The position numbers and the translations under genes were made by a program. From the NCBI GenBank assembly GCA_030248195.1, contig JASAND010030984.1, forward strand, positions 1 to 64,000: DNA of 64,000 nucleotides, read 5' to 3'. The notes beneath the pieces were generated by a model, which was given only the letters and a program-made list of their open reading frames with translations, was not told the origin of the DNA and did not search any database. This DNA is from Trissonchulus latispiculum (Eukaryota; Nematoda; Enoplea; Enoplida; Ironidae). Position 1 is the stretch's first letter, and each line of letters begins with the position of its first letter. Positions 31,201 through 43,615 of the stretch are shown piece by piece.

Positions 31201-34200
31201 CGATTTCTGAGGGGTCCTGAACCCCCCTCTTTTGTAAAGTGTGCTTATAGGGTAGAAGGATTAAACGCCAACAATTCGGCCGCACCAATTGTCTAAGGGG
31301 AAGTCCAAAAATGTTTTCTTACCTGGTCGTCTTCTTATGGCCTGTTTAACAACCGGTGCCACGCCAGACGGTCCTACAAATGCAATAAAAACTATTAATT
31401 AAAAAACTCAAATTACGCATTTATGTAGGTAATTTAGTCTTAAATGACCATCAAATCGTACAGAGATGCCCTCACAACTAAAAATTAAAATTCCACCTAT
31501 TTACATTTGATAAATCGTAAATCTGATTAGATTAGTCTAATGACTATAACTATCAAGCTAACAAAAAGACAGTTCAAAGTGTTCAAAGCCAAAATTCTAA
31601 ATCTAAAATCAACAGTCATTTTGAGGAATATATAAACCAAGTTTTTAAAATTTCACATCTAACATTCAAACCATCATTTGAGACTTAAAAAACCCGAAAT
31701 TTATCTAAGAAAATAAGAAACATCAATAAATAAATACCAACCTGAAACCGAATTCCGTGGCTCAGCACCCGTCGAAGCCGCAAAGGCCGTGCCAGATTTC
31801 TGTGAATGGCCACCCGGACCAAACCCCAGCCCGGAACGAGATCGTTTGCTGAGGGGGGCATGCGGGGCAGTCCCCCCCGATTTATTTCCGGGGGGAGGAG
31901 GGGGCTGACCCCCAGACCCCTGCCCATTCTGTTCCTTGACACCCGTTGTCGAAGTTGCTCTGGCCGGTGAAACCCGATTGCCGGATGCTGCAACGCTAGC
32001 CCTTGAGGAGGGTCGTCGGACAAGCCCACTTCCACCACTGGCAGTCTCATTTTCCTTGTTACTGGAGCCACCCACGACCGAGCCAGGGGTACTGGGGGTA
32101 GCCGGAGGTTTGCCGGGAGAGGATTTTAAGGGGGTCGGGGCCGAGGGGGGACCCCCAGGAGGGGGTTTTGCCGACAGTTCTAGGCCCTCAAAGACGCGAC
32201 TTTTGACAGGGGAGGGTTTCTGACGCCGATCATGACGCATACTTTCCTGAATCTTACTCATGACATCATCATAGCGACTCTTTTTGGAAGGATGTGAGGT
32301 AGGCAGGGAGGCGCCACCGTTCCCAGGAGTTTTGGAGCTGCCAGACGTCCCGGCGCCTGACCCAGCCGGTCGCTCCGAGTCAGACCATCGGGTGGAAATC
32401 TTGGATTTTACGGGGGGCCGGGGTAAAGCCGGCGGGGGTCGGGCCGCACCAGGGGCTACGACCTGGGAGGCGGATTTCGGCGCCAGGCTAGTTCGCTGTT
32501 GCTTAGTGTTAGCCCCGGGAGCAGCAACCCTTGACTTAGTGCCAACTCTACCCGTTCGATTACTGTTGTTACTACTACTGGCGCCGCTTACAGTACATGT
32601 CTTACTGTCCGTAGTACACTGGGACATGGTAGTTGTGGTATCTTCAGAGGGGGTGGTATCCGTTGAAAGTTGTGAGGAACTTGCAGCCGAACTGCGACCG
32701 TCACAACTTAGGGGACCGGTTACGGGGGGCGTCTGGTCCTCTTCTGATTGGCTGTCACAGGCAGGGGGCAGCAGACCCCCTACTTTTACAGGGTGACTAG
32801 TCTCTTCGCGGAGGTCAGTAGGTGAGGATTTGGGGGGCAGCAGGGGTTCCGAAGGTTCCGAACCAGTACCAGAAACGATTGTGCTAATTTGATTGGGAAG
32901 TTCGTCCGAGCCAGTTTTGTCCTGAGTGGATGTTGTAGATGGGCAGTTAAAATCCGGAGTTCGTTGTGAATCTAAAATAATTCAGAAAAAATTATTTAAG
33001 TATATATATGGGATGGAGAATTTCTTAAAAATAGTTCAGAAAATGAACCCAAAAAATTCAGAAAAAATATTTAAGTATATGTAGGATGGAGAATTTCTAA
33101 AAAATAATTCAGAAAAAGAACAGAGGCAGAGTTTAAATTGTAGAATTTCAAAATGGTCAGATATATAGTTTGCGAGTTTGCTCAATTCTCTAATGGCAGT
33201 GAAAATGTCAGCAAAAAATTCAAGTCTGACAAACACAGACAGGAAAAATGCTAAATGCTCAGTTTAACTTTGACCTCTAAAGCTAAAACAAAGTTTCCAC
33301 TTTAGGGTGTACAAAGCTTCAACAAAAATATATTACGCAAACAATTTGCCTCAAAATTAGGTCATTAAAATCTTCGAAAGGCCAAAAAGACAAACTTTTC
33401 CTTAACTATCAAAATTCACGACGTAATTAAATGTAATTTTAAGCACCAAAAAACTAGAAATAAACTGCGAGCAAAAAAGCCCAAACATAGAGGACCTCAC
33501 TTGAGAAAAGCTGGAATAAAAAAACTACAAAACTGACTGGGGGGGGGGGAATTCGACTTAAAGAGACTCATCTTCTCAAAAAACAAAAAAGCAGTATGCT
33601 TTGATCCAAAAACTTTCACCGACTTAATGATATTAAGCGGCTACAGATTAACTTAAAAACCATGAGTAAGCCAAAAACTCAGAAGCGGAAAAAGCAAGGA
33701 AAAACCCATTATATACGAGATTTAAGATTTAACCAAACAGAGGAACCTCTAAAGGAACCAAAGGAGAGACCAAAAAAGCCAGCAAAGGGCAGTACGACAA
33801 CTGAGTTTGGGGGGTTCCAGCCCCAGAAAGTCTCGTGGAAAAATTTGCCCATTTTCACTGGAAAATCATGAACGCGACCCAAACCCAAAATCAGATATCA
33901 CGGCCCTAGAAATCACGCATATCTGAAGAAGCTAGCTGGTATGTAGGAACCAAAAACTTGGCTGGGAGTTTAGCATAATGCTAAATCTGTGAGTAGAGTG
34001 AATGTTGAATGACTTTTTATTTACATATAATATATATACGCATATATACACATAGATGCGTATATAGTGACGCTAACATAGGACTTTTTAAATTTTATTA
34101 CCGGATCAGCTGCTAGAGGGACAGGGAAAAAACGTGAAAACATGAAAAAATCAACAAAATAAGGCGGATTGCAAAAGCCAAAAAAACAAAACCTGCAAAC

Positions 34201-34506
34201 ATTATACATATGTAATGAAAAACGCCTGAAATAATTCCCGCTTCATAATTTATGTGAAAATAGCAGAAAACTACGCCGATAAATGATATTTAATTAAAGA
34301 AATTTAACGTTATATTATTTAAATTTAATGTCTGAATCAGGCTTAAATCTATGGCCAAAAGGAGCCACTGTTATTTTGAGAATTTGGGTAAACAATAGCA
34401 GCAAAAAGCCGCGTAAATTAAAAACAACAGACAAAAAGCTAATAATAAACTATATATGTCTAAATAATACTGATGATAAAAGAAAACTTGATAAATACAA
34501 ATTAAT

Positions 34507-34549
<43 letters not shown>

Positions 34550-37500
34550 CCAACACGCAACAGAAAATAGCAAAACCGGTGAGAAAAAGTCATGGAAAAA
34601 AGCAAGAGGGAAGGGAAAGACAAAATGGCGCCATGTTGACAGCAGGGTGACTGGAAAACAGGTTCGTAGAGAAAGAGAAAAGGGGGCAGAGAAAAATTAA
34701 TAAATTATGCAAATTAAGAGAAAAGTCACCTAATGTTTAAGACGAAGCTAGCTTGCTAGCTCTAGACGAGAGCCTTGAAGGGAAGAAAATTTTTCAATAT
34801 CCCTGGTGGAATTTTCTGAATATAGTATATATATTCAAACGTAAATGCTGAGAATGAGAAAATGAAAAATGCCTGAAAAAAGATAAATAGTTAGGTACTA
34901 ACTATTAATTTCACAAAATTTATTTGATAACAATGAAAAGGCTGTGGCTTGAAGCAAACTTTTTCAGAAACAAAGTTTATCAGAAAAAAGTTTAATAAAA
35001 AGCTGTCAGCGCAAGCCAATCTTTCAGGAAAAATATATACTCTAAAAGGCCCACATTAAACAAAAAAATTAATTCAAAAACGTACCTAATTATAAATATT
35101 TTTATCTTTTATAAATATAAACTTACAAAATCCAAAAAACCATTGAAAATAAAGTTAAGTAAGGATACCGTAAATCAGGTCTAAAAGAAACTTGTAGAGG
35201 AAATTCGGTTTAAACAACATCTGTCAAAGCAATTACAATAATCCTGATGTGCAAATCGTTGCACAGTAGTTGCAGTGGAAAATTGCAAATCACTGCAATT
35301 ATTGCACCAGTATACGTGTGTACGTAGTTGATTGCTTCCGGCAAGAAAAGTCCAACAGAAAAAAATAAAGATGCAAATTTGCAAATCCGAAAATGGTGTC
35401 AATTTAAACGAAGTATGCCGAAATATTCCAAGAAAATAACAAAACTACTACATAGTAAGTACATCTGTTGCACAAAAAATTTTTTAAAGCTCATACGTAT
35501 ACGTATATACACATGCAGGCGACAGCCAAAAACTTAAGTTTGAGCAGTTCTACAAAGAGGGAAACCATAAGCTCTGACAAGAAACTTCTTAGGAAAAGCG
35601 CAAACTTTAACAACAACAAGAACTTGTACAACAACAAAAGCTTTCTTTCAAATAAAAGCTGCTGCAACAGCGCCCGTGCCCGCCATTTTTTCCACTGTAA
35701 ATATAACATAAAGTACCATCTGTAGTAGTATACGCCTGTACGTATGTACTTATATACATAATTTTTTGTCTATGTTACAAGAAGTTTTTCCTGTAGGTAT
35801 TAACAAAAGTGGCCATTCGGAGATAACGAGCACAGATAAGCGAAGTTTTTTCAGTCGCAAGTGGCTTTTCTTTAAAATTTAAACTATACCATCAATCCAT
35901 TGTTAACCGTTTTAAACGGTGAAAAATAAACACCTGATAAAACTAATGTGATAAACACAGGTAGGCAGAAAAATAGAATGTGATTTAAAAATCGCCAAGT
36001 TTGTCCATTTGGATCTCTTTAACTTTATCCCCCCCAACAAAAGTTGGTCAACTTCAAAGGCTTATTGCAAGAGATCAGCAGATCTTTAGAGCATGATTTA
36101 TACATCGTTGGAAAGCTCGAGATGTGGTCTATCTAATGGTGTAAAGCGGTTTGATGTAGCTTGCTGCTGAAAAAAGTTAAGCTTAACAAACTATCACAGT
36201 TACCGCTTTTTTACAATTTTTTTGTAATCTTTTAAGCTTAACTTTTTATAGCAGCAAGCTACAGCAAACCGCTTTACACGATTAGATAGAGCACATCTCG
36301 AGCATTCCAACGATGTACAAATCATGCACTAAAGTTCTGTTGATCTCTTGCAATAAGCCTTTGAAGTTGACCAACTTTTTGGGGGGGATAAAGTTAAAGA
36401 GATCCGTCCATTTTTATATATATAAGTCAGACAATAAAAATTTTCAGAGTATCTATGCATGTCCAAAATATATACAGAAAATACAAAAATAACATAACAT
36501 TTTCAGCAAGCGCAAAATTTACCTACAAATTTAATTTTGCCCGATTTCTTTCGCTCCAAATGTCAACAAATATGATGACGGCAAAGCAAGACTAGGGTGC
36601 AAATGCTAATTATAAAAGCATAAGCGAACGTAAGTAATACATAGCAAGGGTCTCTAAAAACTCACCCGGAGCAATTGCTAAATTCACCGATTTTAAATTT
36701 TTGTTAGCGATGATACCTATGTGCAAAACATTACACACTGCGTTCCAGCGAATTCATTGCAAAAGTACGAGAGATTAAAGACTGCATTAAGCAGTTGAAA
36801 ATAGAAATTATTTAAGCCCCCCATAACACCCGAGACCTGAGGTTTAAAACTTTTTAGACAAGGTAATGATTAGACAATTAGCACTGAGATGCAGTGCAAA
36901 GCTAATGCAAGTGCTGTATAAATATGTTCTAGCCGTAGTTTGTGTTCTAATGCTTTTCACCATAAAAATAAAACGATCAAGCAAAGTAGTCAGTTATCAA
37001 AGTACTACTTAAGGGGGGGGGTCGCTTTTTGGCCATTTTTCGACCATCTCCGATTTTGCTCATTTTCACATATTTTGTAGTCCCCATGGGTCCCCAAAAC
37101 AAGACAGGTGCGTTTTGCGTAATATTGCTTCTATCGTGCTGTAGAGCCCTTCAAAGGTGACCTCGACATGTGTTAAACATAGGAAAATGAAAAAGTTAGG
37201 TTAAAAAGATTGTGGCAGAAAAATTTTTCGCTGTATGCAAGATACTGCGCTGCAACCTTGTTGTACATGTTAAGGACATATCAGACAGTGCAAATAACCC
37301 TTCTGAAACAATTCTGTTGGGTGTCGGATTTTTGGCGATTTTTCAAAGTCAAAATTTCGGAAAATTGGTGCTTTTTGTACCACGAAAAACAGGACCAGCA
37401 AAACATTTTCGCCTCTCCTGCACGATTGGCAAACGCTACAGACATCGCTTATAGATAGTTGCACTCTACGCATACACAGAATTCTTATGACAGTAGTTGC

Positions 37501-40500
37501 AAATTTCTACCGTTTGTAGTGCTCTCAAAAAACTTGCCACAAAATATGCTAATTTTGCCAAAAATCATCATTTTGCACAATTTTCACGTTTTTTAGATAA
37601 TTTCTCCCTCGTTACCCGTTACCAGAATTGGCACATAAAACTCTCAATGCCTGCCTGACATTATGGTAAAGGCAAAGCTTCAAGGTAGAACTTTTCTGTC
37701 GTGTAGGCTCCTTTGATCGCTTACAGGTCACAAAAGTCAATTTTTGAAATTTCCAAAATATAGACAAATTGGGTATCATTCGATAGCTACTGATGAGCTG
37801 AACAACTTTTCTAATAGAACTATGTGTCTGACATTTTGTATCTGAAAGTTAGAGCAAGTTAAAGTTTCACGGCACAGTTAGATGAAAAAGGGTCAGTTCA
37901 CAATTGAAAACTGTACTGTGAAGGAATGGATGGATATCCCGGAGTCGTTTTAGTATTAAAATGTTAGCCAACCCACAGAATTAATTTGCCATATTAGTTG
38001 ACCCAAATTTCGCTGCCGTTCTGTCTCAGCATGACCTCGGAGGGCAAATCACAGTGATTTTCGAGTTTTCCAACAATATAGCTGGATATCTCTGCCACCG
38101 TTTGATTTCGAACTCTAATGTTTTGTCTTGTTTTTGAGAACATATGTACCTATATTGCTTGTGAAAATGAGCGAAATCCGTGACTATCGATTTTGACCCA
38201 AAGCGACCCCCCCCTTAAGGGGGCTCAATTTTTGGAGCATTCTTTCTACTTTCTCCGATCTCGCCGATTTTCACATTATTTTATTGACAAATGCTATATT
38301 TTAACGAGTTTTTAAAATTAAAGTCATAACTCTTATGGTTTGTCGAGTAATTTCACCTCAAAGTTGAGATTTCATGTGTTAAACATGTAGGAAATTTTAA
38401 AAGTTGTCATTTTTCGCGTGCGCCAAAAAATCTCCCGACAATCGTTGATGAATCTGAACAAATTATACATTAAAACAAGTAACAAAAATGCTCCGCACAA
38501 AAGGGGATAATATGTGTGTTGGGCCTATGTCTATCCTTTAAATTCCGGTTGAGAAAGGCATAAATCCGACACCGCAAAAGTTGCTCAGCTCACTTAGGGC
38601 TTTCATTTGATACCAAATTTTACCACTTTTGAAAAATTGTATTTTTACCCAAAATCGCCTAGCCTAAGTCCCCACCCCACCCTACCACAACACTCTACAG
38701 CCACTTTAGGTACGCACTTCTATGACAAAAGTTGCTCAGTTCGATGCGGGCTTTCATTTAGTACCAAATTTGACCACTTCTGAAAATTTTAATTTTTGAC
38801 CCAAAATCGCCTAAGTCCCCACCCCACCCCACCACAGCCCTCTACAGCCACTTTAGGTACGCACTTCTATGACAAAAGTTGCTCAGTTCGATGCGGGCTT
38901 TCATTTAGTACCAAATTTGACCACTTTCGAAAATTTTAATTTTTGACCCAAAATCGCCTAAGTCCCCACCCCCCCACCACAGCCCTCTACAGCCACTTTA
39001 GGTACGCACTTCTATGACAAAAGTTGCTCAGTTCGATGCGGGCTTTCATTTGGTACCAAATTTGACCACTTTTGAAAAATCTTATTTTTGACCCAAAATC
39101 GCCCAAGTCCCCACCCCACCCCACCACAGCCCTCTACAGCCACTTTAGGTACGCACTTCTATGACAAAAGTTGCTCAGTTCGATGCGGGCTTTCATTTAG
39201 TACCAAATTTGACCACTTTTGAAAATTTTAATTTTTGACCCAAAATCGCCTAAGTCCCCACCCCACCCCACCACAGCCCTCTACAGCCACTTTAGGTACG
39301 CACTTCTATGACAAAAGTTGCTCAGTTCGATGCGGGCTTTCATTTGGTACCAAATTTGACCACTTTTGAAAAATCTTATTTTTGACCACTTGACCCCCTA
39401 CCCGATTTACCCTTCAAACGGCAAAGTGGAGCCAGTCCAGCAAAATGGGTGTTTCGGACGGCAAAACGGACTCCGGAAATGAGCTGGGCGCACCAGAAAA
39501 CCCCTATGGACAAAGTTTTGAGAGGCTATGCACAGTCCTATATGGTGTTCTTGGAAGTCGGTACCGACTTGACCCTCCCGACAGCAAAGTGGAACCAGCC
39601 CAGCAAAATGGGTGGGTCGGACGGCAAAACGGACTCCGGAAATGAGCTGGGCGCACCAGAAAACCCCTATGGGCAAAGTTTTGAGAGGCTATGCACAGTC
39701 CTATATGGTGTTCTTGGAAGTCGGTACCGACTTGACCCTCCCGACAGCAAAGTGGAACCAGCCCAGCAATATGGGTGGGTCTGACGGCAAAACTGCTTAC
39801 GGGAATCAATTAGCCGTGCCAGAAAACCTTTGTATGAAAGAATTGAGCTTTCTAAGTTGAATACACAGCGAGAAATTTCGATTTTTCATTTTTCGAATTT
39901 TCACCATTTTTGACCGGTCACTGTGGTCGCATGGGAAGTGATAGAGAAACGAGACTTAGCTATTTAGTTAGTTCAATATATGTAGTTTCTGAATATAAAA
40001 AGAAATCGGCTCCAGCTCTTAACGTTCGAGCTGCGCAGCGACCACAAAAATGGTCACTTTTCGCTCTGAACCGACTTTGCGGCGCCGCTGCGGCGCTGTG
40101 GCGCACCTGCGGCGCAAAAAAAGTAGCGATTCTTAAATGGCGCATGGGGTACTACCAGACCCTATACCCCTTTAGGTCCGGCCTCCGCTGCAGATTACGT
40201 GAAAGAGGCGGAAAGTCAGGACAATACGACCATTAAATAGGAGAAACCGGAAAAAAAAACATCGCCGCCATAACCGGTCCGGGGCACAACTTTTTAACGG
40301 AAAGTGATACGGGGCTGAAACTTCGCACACATACTAAACTCGATGTGCTCTACAATTTGCGCATGAAATCTGCGCAGGATCTGCGCAGGATTTTGCGCAG
40401 CCTCTGCGCAGCTTATTTTACGGTGTCTCCAGGGACTTTTGACACATATTATAGGGGTCGCTGCCGCGACCCCTATGATAACGCTAAAATGTTAAACTGC

Positions 40501-43500
40501 GGTACCCTGGAATTAGAATTTTAATTTAGGCCTTTAAAATTTTTAAATGAATTTTTGAAAGATTAAAATTTAACACGACTTGAGCATCAAGTCAAATTTT
40601 AATCATTTAAAAATTAATTAAAAAATTTTAAAGGCCTAAACTAAAATTCTAATTCCAGGTTACCGCAGTTTAACATTTTAGCGTTATTTTAATGTATAAT
40701 TTGTCCAGATTCATTACCGATTGTCGGGAGATTTTTTGGCGCACGCGAAAAATGACAACTTTTTAAATTTCCTTTGTTTAAACTCGAAAAAGTTGCCCAA
40801 AAATGGACACCCCCTTAAGTTTGAAAACATTTAATCAAGAGTGCAATCAACTGTTTTTCGATAACAAAATCTACACACTGCATCAAACGAAGTTGCGAAA
40901 AATGAAAAACTGAACGCGAAAACTCATTCATTTTATGAAAAAATTCTAGATGCCTGCACACAGGAAAAATTTTTATTTTAAAATTCAGATTTTTTGCTAG
41001 ATTCATCCACAACGCGGAGGACTCAAGAAAGAAGAAATTATTTTCGCGAGAAAATATTTTCTAAAAACCTCCATATTTGTTTTTGTAAGCTGTTGCGAGT
41101 TATATACAAAAACAAAGAGTTTACATAGCCAACCACGGTCAGCCTTATTTCGCAAAGAATCCTACTCAAGTTTCGGCCTCCATTGGCACGATACGCGAAA
41201 ACAAGACTGGTTGGTTGGCTTGCTAAAAATAATGCTATTTTGCAGGCATAAGTTGATTTTTATCGCAAAAACAGGCAGATTTAAAGGTCAAAAACGCAAA
41301 AATCTAATAAAAATCTTTTTCAAAAATTTGGCCTTCTGAGCGAATTTTTCAAGGCTAAATTTGGTACCAAAAAGGGGCACCCTCTGGTTTGGAGGAGCGA
41401 TTTTGGTCGAACGTTCGGAGGAAGGAAGTTTATGAGCCCCCAAGCCCAAGATATAAGCAAGCACCACAAGCTTACGAAAAAAGCAGCACAAAAAACCGAA
41501 AAATCCGACCCAGTTAGTGACATACCTTCCTCTTGTCGACCAATGTCCATCCGCTCGACCGCCTGTGGATGATCACCCGGATCAGAAACCGTCACTTCCA
41601 TCTGGTCAGCCCCTTCCTCCACAGGAGCCACAGGTGGCTCCCCCAGAGCCACAGCGGCGCCAGCTGTGGCACCGCCCCCACTTTCCACACTCAGCCCCCG
41701 GTGAGTGGTGGCACAACTGCCCGCCACAGAAACTGACGAAGGCAGGCTGCTCACCGAAGAAGAGGAGAGGTCAGAGAAGGTCATCGTCTGAATATTGGAC
41801 AACAGGTGGGAGTAGGGGCCGGCCGGCTGTTCGGACAGCTGGCGGGCACAGGGCCCCCGGCCCCCCGGGTAGATAGGGAGACCGTCCCCCGACCCCTCGT
41901 CCAGGCGGAGGGAGGGCGGGGGCTCGCTCCACTCCCGGCCCAGATGCGCTCGTAGGCTGGGGGTCATGTCAATAGTTGACAGTTCGTCGTAGGTAGTTTC
42001 CAGCATCAGATCTGGCACATCTTCCTCTAGTATACCGCCCCCCGACAACTCCATGTCCATGGAAGCAGAAGTGGTAAATAGAGGTGTATGAGATGACCCC
42101 TGGGGGTCGGACGGATCCGAGCCGGCCGGAGGGCTGTCCTCTGAAATACCGGGGGGTTCTATAACCGGCCGGTTCAGTAGGGGACTGAGCTCACTGACAT
42201 TATAGGTCCGACACATCAAATTATCCCGATTTGAGGGAGGACTAGAGACCGATTTAGGATCTTTGGGATCCATTTTGGCGATGGGACAGGTCAAACTGGA
42301 ACACTCATGGCCAAGATGGGATACCCGATGGGAGGGTGCCAAAATCCCACCCTGGGGGTGGGTCGTCTGAAAATACCGTCGGCCGTCCAGGGTACCATCG
42401 TGTTTGCCCGCGGGCAGGTCCAATTCCACACCACACCACAGGCCCTGCTCCAGATGAAATGGGCCGAGATAGCGGACCAGTCCGGGCCGGGCCTGATCCG
42501 GTCGATGAACCAAAACGCGACAGCCGAGGCCAAATCCGGGATTCTGTTCGGATTCTGGTTCCGGTTCCGGCGGATTTCCGGAAACCGGAGGTTTGGTGGA
42601 GCACTGAGGCGCACTACAGTGACGATAGTGACCAGTGGTCGGCAGGCGGAGGTTGGAGTTTGGGAGCGAGGCAGAGGTTAGGCCAAAATGTCGACTGCCG
42701 TGTCCAGCAGTCGATGAAATGAGCGTCGACTTTCTGAACTGGGGCAAAGAAGATTTCCCATCATTACCATCACCAGATGTAGATATAGTAACATCGTTGT
42801 CGTTTCCCAAACCACTGACATGTGACGAAACATTCTGAAACAGAAAAAAGAAAACTATGAAATACAATCCTAAAAAATTCACAAAAATTAAAAATTTTAT
42901 AAAACTGGAACTTAGTTTAGTTGCTTGGCATCTCTACTTTCTTAACTAAACAACCGCTACGCGATCTAGAGTGGCCTTTGAAAAATGATAGAAAAAATGG
43001 CGCAATAGACTGACGATGGATATGACCAACAAAACTGCAAAAAAACTGCCTTCAAAATTAGATCAAAGATGCATATATATAAGTAAAAAAGTAACTGTCA
43101 TCAAGGACCGATTAAAATGTCAAGTTTAATGAACTGAAATGTGAAAACTGATAAACAGTTAATTGTCCAGAACAGAAAATGTCACAAAAAACTAACTTCT
43201 TGCCTTGGACTTCAAAATAAGTTAATCGTACACAACTTTCAAACATTCAAAAGTTGACATAGAGTGTAACGTTTAATTTTTCAATTTCAAAATACAATGT
43301 AAAAATGGAAACGTTAAGTTAAGTGTATGTGCCTGTCAAGGTAGAAACCCCACTTTATTATTGCTATCACATAAATTGCGCATATATACTACACACATTA
43401 TTCCAATAATTTTCAGAAAGCAAATTTCGAAAATAAATTCGACAAGGCAGAAAAATGCACAAAAGCGAATGTAGGTATTTTTGAAAAAGAAATTAGAAAC

Positions 43501-43569
43501 CTATATATAATCTAGCCTATACATAACCTCCTACAGGGAAAATGCTACTACTTGTAGGTTTATGTACGC

Positions 43570-43615
<46 letters not shown>

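Larger units (their letters stand above)
38219..40814. mobile_element. TTAA-flanked TIR element 2, composite
   Basis: Shares the TTAA at 38215 with element 1 and ends at TTAA 40815-40818. Ends are GGGGGCTCAATTTTTGGAGC and, read inward, GGGGGTGTCCATTTTTGGGC. Inverted inner blocks at 38400-38475 and 40690-40770 (AAAGTTGTCATTTTTCGCGT) pair. Inside sit the reversed composite repeat (38480-40477) and a foldback MITE (40478-40687). No transposase seen. Confidence 0.7.

Noticed and set aside
37210..37458. 82- and 80-codon frames in TTAA element 1
   Set aside because: No similarity to a transposase; two overlapping frames open at once.
41517..42838. Long plus-strand frames opposite exon 2
   Set aside because: Antisense of the CAP-Gly exon; no domain of their own.
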